From contig NZ_CP102278.1 in the NCBI RefSeq assembly GCF_025149915.1, forward strand, positions 620,001-684,000: a DNA stretch of 64,000 nucleotides. The letters run 5' to 3'. Position numbers and translations under genes: made by a program. This stretch comes from Coprococcus eutactus (GTDB lineage Bacteria; Bacillota; Clostridia; Lachnospirales; Lachnospiraceae). The first letter of the stretch is position 1, and each line of letters begins with the position of its first letter. Below the pieces are notes generated by a model. The model worked only from the letters and a program-made list of their open reading frames with translations. It was not told the origin of the DNA and did not search any database. Shown here piece by piece: positions 47,033-56,008 of this stretch.

Positions 47033-47059
47033 AAATTAACTCTTTGCACTGCATATAAA

Positions 47060-47152
47060 TCTACAGTACAAACTGAGCAGACCATTGGCGAAAGCCAAGG
47101 AGTCGGGCCATCATGGCAGTGGAATCTTTACATCCACGGGACAGTAGTTACT
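47060..47152 (+). ncRNA. NiCo (czcD) riboswitch aptamer
   Basis: Conserved junction segments of the Ni2+/Co2+-binding NiCo riboswitch occur in order with the right spacing: ACTGAGCAG (47072-47080), a GGCGAAAGCC hairpin, GTCGGGC (about 47102), GGCAGTGG, a stem with an A/T-rich loop, and GGGACAGT (47138-47145). ACTG pairs with CAGT to close P1. The gene after it is a cation diffusion facilitator, the standard target. The metal should stabilise the aptamer and block the terminator at 47131. Confidence 0.88.
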
Positions 47153-47177
47153 AATACTGAGTCGTGGGTGTTTTTTT
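47131..47177 (+). terminator. Riboswitch-controlled terminator
   Basis: CATCCACG (47131-47138) pairs with CGTGGGTG (47163-47170), extended by ACAGTA with TACTG, then seven T. Its 5' arm uses the last aptamer stem and the GGGACAG strand, so the two folds exclude each other. Confidence 0.85.
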
Positions 47178-47309
47178 ATACTCTTTTAGACATTCTATAA
47201 AATCTCCCACATATATTTAGTGATAAGAGCTTTCTGAAATTTATTGATCGCACAGCATAGGTCTTTTGATTAAGGTGATTATCAATAGACTGGTGTTCAT
47301 TAGGAAAGG

Positions 47310-48251
47310 ATGGCTGATTATATGGAAAGCGCAAACAAAATAAACACGATGGCGGCATCTGCCGTATCAGAGGATGAGTTTAAAAAGGTTGCAAATAAAG
47401 TATCGTTTATAACGATAGTACAGAACGTACTGCTTTCAGTATTCAAATTATTTGCGGGAATATTTGCACATTCAAATGCAATGATAAGTGATGCGATACA
47501 TTCTGCATCAGACGTGTTCAGCACCATAATAGTCATAATCGGGGTGAAGCTGGCGTCGAAGAAATCCGACAAGGAACATCCATACGGTCATGAGAGGCTT
47601 GAGTGTGTGGCGGCGATCGTGCTGTCTATAGTGCTGCTGTATACCGGTATCAAGATCGGCTCGCAGGCGGTTAAGGACATAATCGGTGGCAATTACCAGA
47701 ACCTGCAGAAACCGGGGATGCTGGCACTGGTTGCGGCTGTTGTATCCATTGTCACAAAGGAGATAATGTACTGGTACACAAGACACTATGCGAAGAAGAT
47801 AGATTCAAGCGCACTTATGGCAGATGCATGGCATCACCGCTCAGATGCGTTGTCATCAGTCGGCGCGCTTGTCGGTATCGGTGGTGCGATGATGGGATTC
47901 CCAGTTATGGATTCCATTGCAAGTATTGTTATCTTTGTATTCATAGCTAAGGCGGCATATGATATCTTCAAGGATGCCATGGATAAGATGGTGGACCATT
48001 CCTGCGATGATGAAACAGAGAAAGAGATGAGGGATTTTGTGCTCGCCCAGAAAGAGGTTCTCAGTGTTGATCTTCTCCACACAAGGATATTTGGCAACAA
48101 GATATACGTAGATGTGGAGATAGGAGTAAACGGTTCATATACATTAAGACATGCGCATGAGATAGCGGAAGAGGTCCATGAGGGCATAGAGAAGAATTTT
48201 CCAAAGGTAAAGCATGTGATGGTGCATGTAAATCCTGCGGATGCTTCATAG
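47310..48251 (+). CDS. Cation diffusion facilitator (CDF) transporter, probable Co/Ni exporter
   Basis: A 313-residue CDF protein. About six transmembrane helices fill residues 30-215. The metal site is given by SNAMISDAIHSASDVFS in helix 2 and LMADAWHHRSDALSS in helix 5 (HxxxD). A cytoplasmic C-terminal domain follows (about 220-313) with the usual VDVEIGVNGSYTLRHAHEIAE. It expels divalent metal using the proton gradient. The NiCo riboswitch upstream suggests Ni2+/Co2+ as the inducing metals. The start is either 47310 or the ATG at 47322; the ribosome site AGGAAAGG fits both poorly. Confidence 0.93.
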   Translation: MADYMESANKINTMAASAVSEDEFKKVANKVSFITIVQNVLLSVFKLFAGIFAHSNAMISDAIHSASDVFSTIIVIIGVKLASKKSDKEHPYGHERLECVAAIVLSIVLLYTGIKIGSQAVKDIIGGNYQNLQKPGMLALVAAVVSIVTKEIMYWYTRHYAKKIDSSALMADAWHHRSDALSSVGALVGIGGAMMGFPVMDSIASIVIFVFIAKAAYDIFKDAMDKMVDHSCDDETEKEMRDFVLAQKEVLSVDLLHTRIFGNKIYVDVEIGVNGSYTLRHAHEIAEEVHEGIEKNFPKVKHVMVHVNPADAS

Positions 48252-48284
48252 TAATATAAATAAAATAATAATTCAAAAGTATAG

Positions 48285-48316
48285 GGCGTTGACCGGTGGG
48301 GGCAACGTCTTTTGTT
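48285..48316 (+). terminator. Intrinsic terminator after the CDF gene
   Basis: GGCGTTG (48285-48291) pairs with CAACGTC (48303-48309, one G-T), followed by TTTTG. The DNA from 48317 to 48390 has nothing recognisable. Confidence 0.65.
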
Positions 48317-48390
48317 TTATTAATACCGGGAGCTGATGGGGATGAAGGTGCCTGTCCCCTCCGTCCCCACTTTGAGTAGAAAATAACAAA

Positions 48391-48535
48391 CAGTCAAAAA
48401 CAATCAGAAATGTTCAAAAAACCTCAAAAATATGATTGACAGTCTTCATTTACGGTGATATTATGCATGTAGAATGATTGAAAGTGACTGAAATCAAGTG
48501 AAAATCACCCTGAAACAATCACAAACAATTGAAAA
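48391..48535 (+). promoter_or_regulatory. fruRKA promoter flanked by 10-bp-phased operator repeats
   Basis: Upstream array: four exact 10-bp units NNNTCAAAAA (48391-48430, the second with TCAGAAA). Promoter: TTGACA (48436-48441), 17-bp spacer, TATTAT (48459-48464). Downstream array: TGAAA at 48479, 48489 and 48499 (10-bp steps), then 48511 and 48530. The TGAAA-type repeats fit what is known for DeoR-family sugar repressors such as FruR, encoded next. Confidence 0.7.
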
Positions 48536-48670
48536 CAGTCAAAAAGTATGATATCCTAAAGAAAACGAAGTTATAGATCACGGATATAAATATATTTCAG
48601 TGAAATTACTACGAAAACACACAGACTAACACATACAGGAGACGTACTTGTTGTACAGGAGGCAATTATT

Positions 48671-49420
48671 ATGATGACAGAGGACAGATACACAGCGATT
48701 TTAGAAGCACTGAAAGAGAAAAAGTCTATGACAGTTGCAGAGTTCACGGAGATCACGGGAGCGTCAGAATCTACTATAAGAAGAGATTTGATAGCTCTGG
48801 ACGATATGGGTAAGATCAAGAGATTCCATGGTGGTGCCAAGGCGATCGAGCATGAATACATCACCAATGAGGCACCGGTTTCAGCCAAGGCACAGCTCAA
48901 TGTCGAAGAGAAAAGTGCCATTGCAAAATACGCGGCAACGATGATCAATGATGAAGATTTCATATTTATAGATGCAGGAACCAGCACGGCGCTCATGATC
49001 GACTATATCGGCGAAACAAATGCTACATTTGTCACCAATGGAATAGCACATGCCAAGCGGCTTCTCAAGAAGAACCTTAGAACGTATATGATAGGCGGAC
49101 TTGTAAAGCCGATCACAGAGGCGATCATCGGAGCCGAGGCGGTCAATTCCATGAAAAAGTTCAATTTCACAAAGTGCTTTCTTGGAACAAATGGAATCCA
49201 TATGGATTATGGATTCACAACGGTCGATGTGGAAGAGGCTATGGTGAAGATGGAAGCGGTGAACAGATCTTATGCCAGCATAGTCCTTGCTGACAGCAGC
49301 AAGTTTGACAAGGTGACAGCGGTGACATTTGCGGCAATCGAAAAAGCCTGTATTATCACGGACAGACTTGTAAATGATAAGTACATAGACGCCACAGTTG
49401 TAAAGGAGGTACTCAGATAA
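48671..49420 (+). CDS. fruR: DeoR family regulator of the fructose operon (FruR type)
   Basis: A 249-residue DeoR-family protein. The N-terminal helix-turn-helix is MTVAEFTEITGASESTIRRD, and RFHGGAK follows as usual. The C-terminal sugar-phosphate sensor has FIDAGTSTALMIDYI and LGTNGIHMDYGFTTVD. It most likely represses fruRKA until fructose-1-phosphate accumulates. The ATG at 48671 sits 8 bp after AGGAGG. It shares one base with the start of fruK (TAATG), so the three genes form an operon. The 10-bp-phased repeats around the promoter are its likely binding sites. Confidence 0.92.
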   Translation: MMTEDRYTAILEALKEKKSMTVAEFTEITGASESTIRRDLIALDDMGKIKRFHGGAKAIEHEYITNEAPVSAKAQLNVEEKSAIAKYAATMINDEDFIFIDAGTSTALMIDYIGETNATFVTNGIAHAKRLLKKNLRTYMIGGLVKPITEAIIGAEAVNSMKKFNFTKCFLGTNGIHMDYGFTTVDVEEAMVKMEAVNRSYASIVLADSSKFDKVTAVTFAAIEKACIITDRLVNDKYIDATVVKEVLR

Positions 49421-50322
49421 TGATTTATACGGTGACATTTAATCCGGCGCTCGATTATGTTGTCAAGATGGACAGCCTTGAGCTTGGAATGGTGAACAGA
49501 AGTAAGTCAGAAGCCATATTCTATGGCGGCAAAGGTATCAATGTCTCAACCGTACTTAAGAACATAGGAGTTGATTCCGTAGCTCTCGGTTTTGTTGCCG
49601 GATTTACCGGTAAGGAGATTGAGGACGGAGTCAAGGCCATGGGAGTTAAGACAGATTTTATCCAGCTGAAGAATGGTCTCAGCAGGATAAATGTCAAGAT
49701 CAAGGCAGAACAGGAGACGGAGATCAACGGACAGGGACCCGACATTAAGAAAGATGAGCTTCAGCAGATGTTTGACAAGCTGGACAAGCTCCAGTCGGGA
49801 GATTGCCTGATACTTGCGGGAACCATCCCTGCTTCACTTCCATCTGACATATACGAGCAGATCATGGAGAAGCTTATGAACAGGAACATCGACATCGTGG
49901 TGGATGCGACAAAGGATCTTCTGCTCAATGTATTGAAGTTCCATCCATTCCTCATCAAGCCGAATAACCATGAGCTTGGCGAGATGTTCGGAGTTGTCTT
50001 AAAGACAGACGACGAGATCGTTGAGTATGCGAAGAAGCTTCAGGTCATGGGTGCACGAAATGTACTCATATCCATGGCAGGGGATGGAGCAATACTTATC
50101 ACAGAGACAGGAGAGGTTCACAAGATCGGAGTTCCAAAGGGAACAGTTGTGAACTCAGTAGGGGCAGGTGATTCTATGGTGGCAGGTTTTACAGCAAGCT
50201 ACCTGAAGGATCACGATTACATGGAAGCGCTGAAGAGAGGAACAGCAACCGGAAGTGCCACAGCATTTTCAGAAGGCCTTGCCACAGCGGACAAAGTAGA
50301 AGAACTCTACAAGCAGTTATAG
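49420..50322 (+). CDS. fruK: 1-phosphofructokinase
   Basis: A 300-residue PfkB-family kinase turning fructose-1-phosphate into fructose-1,6-bisphosphate. It opens MIYTVTFNPALDYVV, then GGKGINVSTVLKNIG, and near the C terminus the catalytic NSVGAGDSMVAGF (aspartate base) and ATGSATAFSEGLAT. It lies between fruR and the fructose PTS gene and starts inside the fruR stop codon behind an AAGGAGG site. Confidence 0.95.
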   Translation: MIYTVTFNPALDYVVKMDSLELGMVNRSKSEAIFYGGKGINVSTVLKNIGVDSVALGFVAGFTGKEIEDGVKAMGVKTDFIQLKNGLSRINVKIKAEQETEINGQGPDIKKDELQQMFDKLDKLQSGDCLILAGTIPASLPSDIYEQIMEKLMNRNIDIVVDATKDLLLNVLKFHPFLIKPNNHELGEMFGVVLKTDDEIVEYAKKLQVMGARNVLISMAGDGAILITETGEVHKIGVPKGTVVNSVGAGDSMVAGFTASYLKDHDYMEALKRGTATGSATAFSEGLATADKVEELYKQL

Positions 50323-50425
50323 TAAAACGTACGTGTTCCGTCGTGAGAGGGAATACTTAGGAGATTCAGATATCGCACAGCAGCATATGTGGATGCGGCT
50401 GATTATTTAAGAGGAGGTTACGCTT

Positions 50426-52492
50426 ATGAGAATCACAGAGCTTTTATCAAAGGAAAGCATTGCTCTGGGTGTAAAGGTAGATTCAAAGGATGCAGCGATC
50501 GACTACCTTGTAAACCTGCACGATGCAGCAGGCAACATCTCAGACAAGAAAACATACAAAGAAGGAATACTTAAGAGAGAGGAAGAGGGCTCAACAGCTA
50601 TAGGAGAAGGAATAGCAATCCCTCACTCCAAGAACAAGGCGGTCAAGAGACCTGGACTTGCAGCTATGACAGTCCCTGACGGAGTTGATTACGATTCACT
50701 GGATGGACAGCCATCAAACCTGTTCTTCATGATCGCAGCACCAGAGAGCGGATCAGATGTACATCTTGAGGTACTTTCAAGACTGTCTATGCTCCTCATG
50801 GATGAGGACTTCAGAGCAGAGCTTCTGAAGGCAGCAGACAAGGATGCATTCCTTGCAGTCGTTGACAAATATGAGAACGCAAAGTTCCCAGAGGAGACAG
50901 CAGAGAAGCCTGAGGAAAAGGCAGTTGAGAAGGCTCCTGAGAAGAAAGGCTTTAGAGTGCTTGCCGTTACAGCGTGTCCTACAGGAATAGCTCACACATA
51001 TATGGCAGCCGAGGCACTTGAGAAGGCCGGCGCCAAGATGGGATATGCCTTAAAGGCTGAGACAAATGGCTCAGGCGGAGCAAAAAATATACTTACTGAT
51101 GAAGAGATCGCAAACTGTGATGGTATCATAGTTGCAGCTGACAAGAGTGTTGAAACAGCAAGATTTGATGGAAAGCCGGTTCTTTTCACAAGAGTGGCAG
51201 ACGGAATACACAAGCCTGAGGAGCTCATACAGAAGATCGTGGATGGTCAGGTTCCTGTTCACCACGAGGAGGGCGGCAGAAAAGAGTCAAGCAGTGCAAA
51301 TGGCAGTGTGGGAAGCAGAATATATAAGCATCTTATGAACGGAGTATCACACATGCTCCCATTCGTAATCGGCGGTGGTATCCTCACAGCTCTTGCATTC
51401 CTTATAGATACACTTTGCGGATTTGGTGCAACAGGTGGATCCAACTTCGGTTCCATGACCCCGCTCTCAGCATTCTTCAAGTATGCCGGTGGCCTGGCGA
51501 TGGGCGTGATGGTTCCGGTGCTTGCAGGATTTATAGCAGAGTCTATAGCAGACAGACCTGGACTTGCGGTTGGTTTCCTCGGCGGTATCCTGGCATCTTC
51601 CGGAAATGCAGCCTTGTCCGGTTATGTATGGGCAGGAGATAACCTTGGCGGCTTCCAGTCATTTATATCAAAGTTTGGATTCGTCGCAGAAGGCGGCGGA
51701 AATACAGTATCAGGTTTCCTCGGCGGTATCGCAGCAGGTTTCCTTGCAGGATATGTAGTTCTTCTTCTTAGAAAGATCTGCTCCAAATTCCCTAAGTCAC
51801 TGGAGGGAATCAAGCCAACACTTATATACCCACTTGTTGGTATGTTTATAGTTGCAGTACTTATGATATTTATACTCAATCCGATTATTGGATTGATCAA
51901 TACAGGACTTTCAGATATGCTGACAGCCCTTGCAAATAAAAATCTTCTCATCCCACTTGGAATCATCCTCGGCGGTATGATGGCGATAGACATGGGCGGT
52001 CCTATCAACAAGGCGGCTTATGTATACGGAACAATGGTTCTTGCAACAGCGTCAGAGCTTGTCGCAGGCGGCGCACAGCTTTCAGATCCAGCAGTTCAGG
52101 CGTGCTATATCTCAATGGCATCAGTTATGGTAGGTGGTATGGTACCTCCACTTGGAATTGCCCTTGCATGTATCTTCTTCCCTAAGAAGTTCACAAAGGC
52201 AGAGAGAAACTCAACAGTATCAAACATCGTAATGGCTTGTGGATTCATCACAGAGGGTGCAATACCATTTGCAGCAGCAGATCCACTCCACGTAATACCA
52301 TGTACACTCGTAGGCGCAGCAGTTGCAGGTGGAATGTCAGCAGCATTCAAATGTACACTGATGGCACCTCACGGTGGAATATTCGTATTCGCAACAGTAG
52401 GCAACTGGTTACCATACATCATTTCATGGCTTGTAGGATCAGTGATCACATGTATCATGCTCGGTCTTATCAAGAGAAACGTGCAGGAGTAA
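50426..52492 (+). CDS. fruA: PTS fructose-specific IIABC component
   Basis: A 688-residue fused permease. IIA occupies about 1-150 with phosphorylated H70 in IAIPHSKN. A Glu/Lys/Pro-rich linker (about 155-175) is followed by IIB with C184 in TACPTGIAHTYMAAEA, and IIC from about 295 with some eight transmembrane helices (MLPFVIGGGILTALAFL). It imports fructose and phosphorylates it at C1, the substrate of FruK. It lies 103 bp after fruK in the same operon, with HPr and enzyme I genes next. The ribosome site GAGGAGG precedes the ATG. Confidence 0.95.
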   Translation: MRITELLSKESIALGVKVDSKDAAIDYLVNLHDAAGNISDKKTYKEGILKREEEGSTAIGEGIAIPHSKNKAVKRPGLAAMTVPDGVDYDSLDGQPSNLFFMIAAPESGSDVHLEVLSRLSMLLMDEDFRAELLKAADKDAFLAVVDKYENAKFPEETAEKPEEKAVEKAPEKKGFRVLAVTACPTGIAHTYMAAEALEKAGAKMGYALKAETNGSGGAKNILTDEEIANCDGIIVAADKSVETARFDGKPVLFTRVADGIHKPEELIQKIVDGQVPVHHEEGGRKESSSANGSVGSRIYKHLMNGVSHMLPFVIGGGILTALAFLIDTLCGFGATGGSNFGSMTPLSAFFKYAGGLAMGVMVPVLAGFIAESIADRPGLAVGFLGGILASSGNAALSGYVWAGDNLGGFQSFISKFGFVAEGGGNTVSGFLGGIAAGFLAGYVVLLLRKICSKFPKSLEGIKPTLIYPLVGMFIVAVLMIFILNPIIGLINTGLSDMLTALANKNLLIPLGIILGGMMAIDMGGPINKAAYVYGTMVLATASELVAGGAQLSDPAVQACYISMASVMVGGMVPPLGIALACIFFPKKFTKAERNSTVSNIVMACGFITEGAIPFAAADPLHVIPCTLVGAAVAGGMSAAFKCTLMAPHGGIFVFATVGNWLPYIISWLVGSVITCIMLGLIKRNVQE

Positions 52493-52736
52493 AAAAATGC
52501 ACAAAAGTAATGCACAAAAAACGACAGAATGTTATAATTTATACAATTGGGGTTTGTGAAAATCTGTCGGATATATGGAATAACGAAAAAGGTGTGGGGA
52601 ACATCTGGCTGTGATACCATATAACAGAAAATGCAGATCAAATGTTTTACAAAATTCTGCTAAATCCGAGGGTTGATAAGAAACAGCACCATAAAGCAGA
52701 TAATTACAAGTCACAATATATTATTAAACAAAACAA

Positions 52737-52811
52737 GGGCCGCTTATGTAACACAAATTCTGCAAGTGATATATACAACCACTTGCAGTCGTATAATGAT
52801 CATTGCGGCCC
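52737..52811. repeat. Nested inverted repeat upstream of ptsH
   Basis: Outer arms GGGCCGC (52737-52743) and GCGGCCC (52805-52811) enclose inner arms CTGCAAGTG (52760-52768) and CACTTGCAG (52780-52788). A TATAAT lies at 52792-52797 inside the structure, without a clear -35. It ends 24 bp before the ptsH ATG. The other 240 bp of the fruA-ptsH gap show nothing else. Confidence 0.6.
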
Positions 52812-52835
52812 GTATTAGAAAAGGAGAAGATTATT

Positions 52836-53099
52836 ATGGTAGCACAGACAGTAAAAGTAGTAAATGAACAGGGACTTCATATGAGACCAGCAGGAGTATT
52901 TGCAAAGGAGATGACAAAGTTCTCAAGTGCAGTAACTCTTGATGTAGCAGGCAAGAAGATCAATGCCAAGAGCGTAATGCTCATCATTGCAGCATGCATC
53001 AAGTGTGGTGCAGAGGTTACAATAGAGTGTGACGGTGCGGATGAGAAGGAGGCTCTTGCAAAGGCAGTTGAGCTCATCGAGTCAGGATTCGGCGAGTAA
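52836..53099 (+). CDS. ptsH: Phosphocarrier protein HPr
   Basis: An 87-residue HPr. The phospho-acceptor H15 lies in GLHMRPAG, and S46, the HPr kinase site of Gram-positive catabolite control, lies in KINAKSVM. The ATG at 52836 follows AAAGGAGA; longer frames lack a site. It carries phosphate from enzyme I (next gene) to IIA domains such as that of FruA. A 12-bp inverted repeat separates it from ptsI. Confidence 0.96.
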   Translation: MVAQTVKVVNEQGLHMRPAGVFAKEMTKFSSAVTLDVAGKKINAKSVMLIIAACIKCGAEVTIECDGADEKEALAKAVELIESGFGE

Positions 53100-53177
53100 T
53101 ATATGTACATTGCCCTGACGTCGAAGCGGACTATTTATATATGAAATCTGAAATCAGACTTCAGTACAGGTTACAGG

Positions 53178-53206
53178 CAAATGGTACTCGGCTGGAGTAC
53201 CATTTG
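53178..53206 (+). repeat. Perfect 12-bp hairpin between ptsH and ptsI
   Basis: CAAATGGTACTC (53178-53189), loop GGCTG, GAGTACCATTTG (53195-53206). It lacks a T-run, so it may be a weak terminator, a processing site or an mRNA end stabiliser that sets the HPr to enzyme I ratio. Confidence 0.6.
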
Positions 53207-53235
53207 TTGTATAGAGAATAATTGGAGGTTTTCTT

Positions 53236-54939
53236 ATGAATAAAGGAATCGCGGGTTCAGCCGGCTACGGCGTTGGAAAGGTTGTGATCATATCTGACGC
53301 AAAGCCGGAATATGAGAACAGAACGATCACAGATACAGATGCAGAGATCAAGAGATATGACGATGCAGTTGCAGCATTTACAGAAAAGACTCATGCCATG
53401 GCGGAGGCTATGAAGGAGAGTGTCGGAGAGCACAATGCGGAGATACTTGAGGGACACATACTGCTCCTCACAGATCCGGGGATGGATGAGATCACAAAGG
53501 GCGCGATTATGAGCGGAACCTGTGCAGAGGCTGCATTTGAGAGTACATGCGATATGTTTGCCGGAATGTTCCAGATGGCAGATGATGAGCTCACAAGACA
53601 GAGAGCAACGGATATCGGCGACATCAAGGTGAGAATGCTCAAGATACTTACTGGCACGCCGGACATGAACATATCAGAGGTTCCAGCCGGAACTATCCTT
53701 GTGGCTGAGGATCTTACCCCTTCCATGACAGCGGGAATCGTCAAGGAGAATGTGGCAGGAATCATCACCGCGGTTGGCGGCAAGACATCCCACTCTGCTA
53801 TTCTTGCGAGGGCGCTGGAGATACCGGCGGTACTCAGCGTGGATGGAATAGTTGACATGGTTTCAGATGGAATGACAGCAGTAGTTGACGGATGCGATGG
53901 AATCTGCATACTTGATCCGTCCCAGGAAGAGGTAGATGAATATCAGGCAAAGAGAGAGAAGTATCTTAACGACAAGGCTCTTCTTGAGGTATATAGAGGC
54001 AAAGACACAGTCACAGCTGACGGTGTAAAGGTACATTTGTATGGCAATATTGGTAATCCGGAGGATGCAAAGCAGGTTGCTGCATGCGATGGAGAGGGTG
54101 TTGGCCTTTTCAGAACAGAGTTCCTTTTCATGGGTGCATCGGAGCTCCCATCTGAGGAAGAACAGTTTCAGGCATACAAGGCGGCTGCTGAGACCATGGA
54201 GGGCAGAGAGGTTATCATCAGAACCCTTGATGTGGGCGGTGACAAGGATATCCCATACCTTGGACTTGAGAAAGAGGACAATCCGTTCTTAGGTTTCAGA
54301 GCAGTGAGATATTGTCTGCAGAATAAAGATTCATACAGAGTACAGCTGAGGGCACTTCTCCGTGCGAGTGCATTTGGCGATATCAAGATTATGGTACCGC
54401 TTGTCACATGTGTTGATGAGATCAGAAGTGTGAAGGCTCTTGTTAAGGAGCTTATGGTTGAGCTTGACGCTGAGAATATAGCATACAACAAGGATATCCA
54501 GGTCGGTGCAATGATAGAGACTCCTGCGGCAAGTATCATAGCAGACCTGCTTGCAAAGGAGGCAGACTTCTTCAGCATAGGCACAAATGACCTGACGCAG
54601 TACACCATGGCGGTCGACAGAGGTAATGCGAAGGTTGCTTATCTGTACTCATCCTACAATCCTGCAGTTCTCCGCTCCATGAAGAATATCATCGAGGCGG
54701 CAAATGCAGCGGGCATCATGGTAGGCATGTGCGGTGAGGCGGCAGCAGATCCGTTGCTCATACCTCTCCTTATATCATTTGGACTGGGAGAGTTTTCAGT
54801 TAGTGCCACTTCAGTCCTTGCGACAAGAGGAACCATAGCAAAGTGGTCGAAGGCTGAAGCAGATGAGCTGGCAGCAAAGGCACTCTCACTTGCAACAGAG
54901 ACGGAGGTTGCGGAACTTCTCAAAGCAAATGCAAGATAG
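53236..54939 (+). CDS. ptsI: Phosphoenolpyruvate-protein phosphotransferase (PTS enzyme I)
   Basis: A 567-residue enzyme I that takes phosphate from phosphoenolpyruvate and passes it to HPr. The active histidine is H186 in GGKTSHSAILARALEIPAV. The PEP-binding TIM barrel has DGEGVGLFRTEFLFM, IIRTLDVGGDKDIPYL, and FFSIGTNDLTQYTMAVDRGN with the catalytic cysteine region GMCGEAAADP. The ATG at 53236 follows TTGGAGG. It follows ptsH by 136 bp, with a hairpin between. A strong terminator is downstream. Confidence 0.96.
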   Translation: MNKGIAGSAGYGVGKVVIISDAKPEYENRTITDTDAEIKRYDDAVAAFTEKTHAMAEAMKESVGEHNAEILEGHILLLTDPGMDEITKGAIMSGTCAEAAFESTCDMFAGMFQMADDELTRQRATDIGDIKVRMLKILTGTPDMNISEVPAGTILVAEDLTPSMTAGIVKENVAGIITAVGGKTSHSAILARALEIPAVLSVDGIVDMVSDGMTAVVDGCDGICILDPSQEEVDEYQAKREKYLNDKALLEVYRGKDTVTADGVKVHLYGNIGNPEDAKQVAACDGEGVGLFRTEFLFMGASELPSEEEQFQAYKAAAETMEGREVIIRTLDVGGDKDIPYLGLEKEDNPFLGFRAVRYCLQNKDSYRVQLRALLRASAFGDIKIMVPLVTCVDEIRSVKALVKELMVELDAENIAYNKDIQVGAMIETPAASIIADLLAKEADFFSIGTNDLTQYTMAVDRGNAKVAYLYSSYNPAVLRSMKNIIEAANAAGIMVGMCGEAAADPLLIPLLISFGLGEFSVSATSVLATRGTIAKWSKAEADELAAKALSLATETEVAELLKANAR

Positions 54940-55064
54940 ATTAAAAGTGCACAATATGGCTTGGTAAAAATATGAGCACATTTTTGTATGTTTCATGTGT
55001 TTGAGAAAACAATAATGAACAAAAACAATGACCCACAGTGACTATTTTCACGAAAATAAAAAAG

Positions 55065-55100
55065 TCGGCATTTTTAACTGGAAAAAGTGCCGATTTTTTT
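55065..55100 (+). terminator. Intrinsic terminator of ptsI
   Basis: TCGGCATTTTT pairs with AAAAAGTGCCGA across a short loop, followed by a T-run. The remaining DNA of the 310-bp gap (54940-55064, 55101-55249) shows nothing recognisable. Confidence 0.85.
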
Positions 55101-55249
55101 GTTACAGTATATTTAGTAGCAAGAAGAAGCTTTAGTGAACAGAAGGCAGCCTTGCGAATCGAAACAGACAAGCGTATCATATAGCAATTTTAGAGCGTTT
55201 GTTTCAATAGCATTGTAGATGGAAATAATATGGATAGGAGGATGTAAAG

Positions 55250-55552
55250 ATGTTTGAGAATGAAAAAGTAAACCATGTGAAGTTTGGTGAAGGCAGTGTG
55301 ATGGAATGTGATGGAAGCCATATAAGAATTGTATTTTCTTATAATAATGTAGAAAAGACATTTGCCTATCCGGGAGCATTTGACAAGTTTGTCAGCTTCC
55401 AGAGTGAAGAGGCACAGCAGATGGCTGAGAGTGAGCTTGAGCAGATAAAGCTGAACCAGAAAAAACTTGACGGCATGAAGAAGCTTCTTCAGATGGAGAA
55501 TGAGCGCAGAAAAGAGGAAGCTCTTAAGGCCAAGGCGAAGAGGAAGAGATAG
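55250..55552 (+). CDS. Small protein with UvrD/PcrA C-terminal-like (tudor-type) domain and coiled coil
   Basis: A 100-residue protein. Residues 6-45 (VNHVKFGEGSVMECDGSHIR and on) resemble the small beta-barrel at the C terminus of PcrA/UvrD helicases, which usually reads V-H-KFGEGTV. In PcrA that domain contacts RNA polymerase. Residues about 52-100 are a highly charged helix, probably a coiled coil, ending in KAKAKRKR. The ATG at 55250 follows AGGAGG. It stands alone between terminators. No named function; the resemblance is by eye. Confidence 0.7.
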   Translation: MFENEKVNHVKFGEGSVMECDGSHIRIVFSYNNVEKTFAYPGAFDKFVSFQSEEAQQMAESELEQIKLNQKKLDGMKKLLQMENERRKEEALKAKAKRKR

Positions 55553-55693
55553 TAATATAAGGTAAGCCTAATATAAAGTAAGATATAGAAAAAGCTAGTA
55601 ATATACATTGACGCTTAAATGTGTCAGTAAGATTGTGTAATGAGACAAAAGAATAATAGTGTATGCAGTTTTGTATCACTAGAGACATAATAG

Positions 55694-55735
55694 TCCCTGC
55701 CAGAGAGAAAATTTTCTCTTTTGGCGGGATTTTTT
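55694..55735 (+). terminator. Intrinsic terminator after the small tudor-type gene
   Basis: TCCCTGCCAGAGAGAAAA pairs with TTTTCTCTTTTGGCGGGA, with mismatches in the middle, followed by six T. From 55736 to 55881 nothing else is recognisable. Confidence 0.8.
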
Positions 55736-55881
55736 GTGCTTGAGGATAATTAGTGGGAGTTTTGTGTCTGAAGAGACAAATAAGGTACTTGTAAGGATAA
55801 ATTTGGACCAAATCTGAGAAGAATAAGGGAAATGTGAAAAACACAGTGTTGCAGTAATGCAGTGCTATTTTTACATATACC

Positions 55882-55910
55882 TTGATTTTGTTGATATTTT
55901 TTGCTAAATT
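55882..55910 (+). promoter_or_regulatory. Promoter of nfnAB
   Basis: TTGATT (55882-55887), 17-bp spacer, TAAATT (55905-55910). A short palindrome TACGTACGT follows near the start site. Confidence 0.5.
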
Positions 55911-56008
55911 AAGTACGTACGTGTATAAATAGGGGCAAATGCACCCATTTACAGAATAAAATGATCATAACAGTCAGAATTTGGCTGTCGGAAAGGACGG
56001 AGCACAGA

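Noticed and set aside
48391..48535. CRISPR-like repeat array
   Set aside because: Units are only 10 bp with no spacers, next to a promoter and a DeoR gene; operator repeats explain them.
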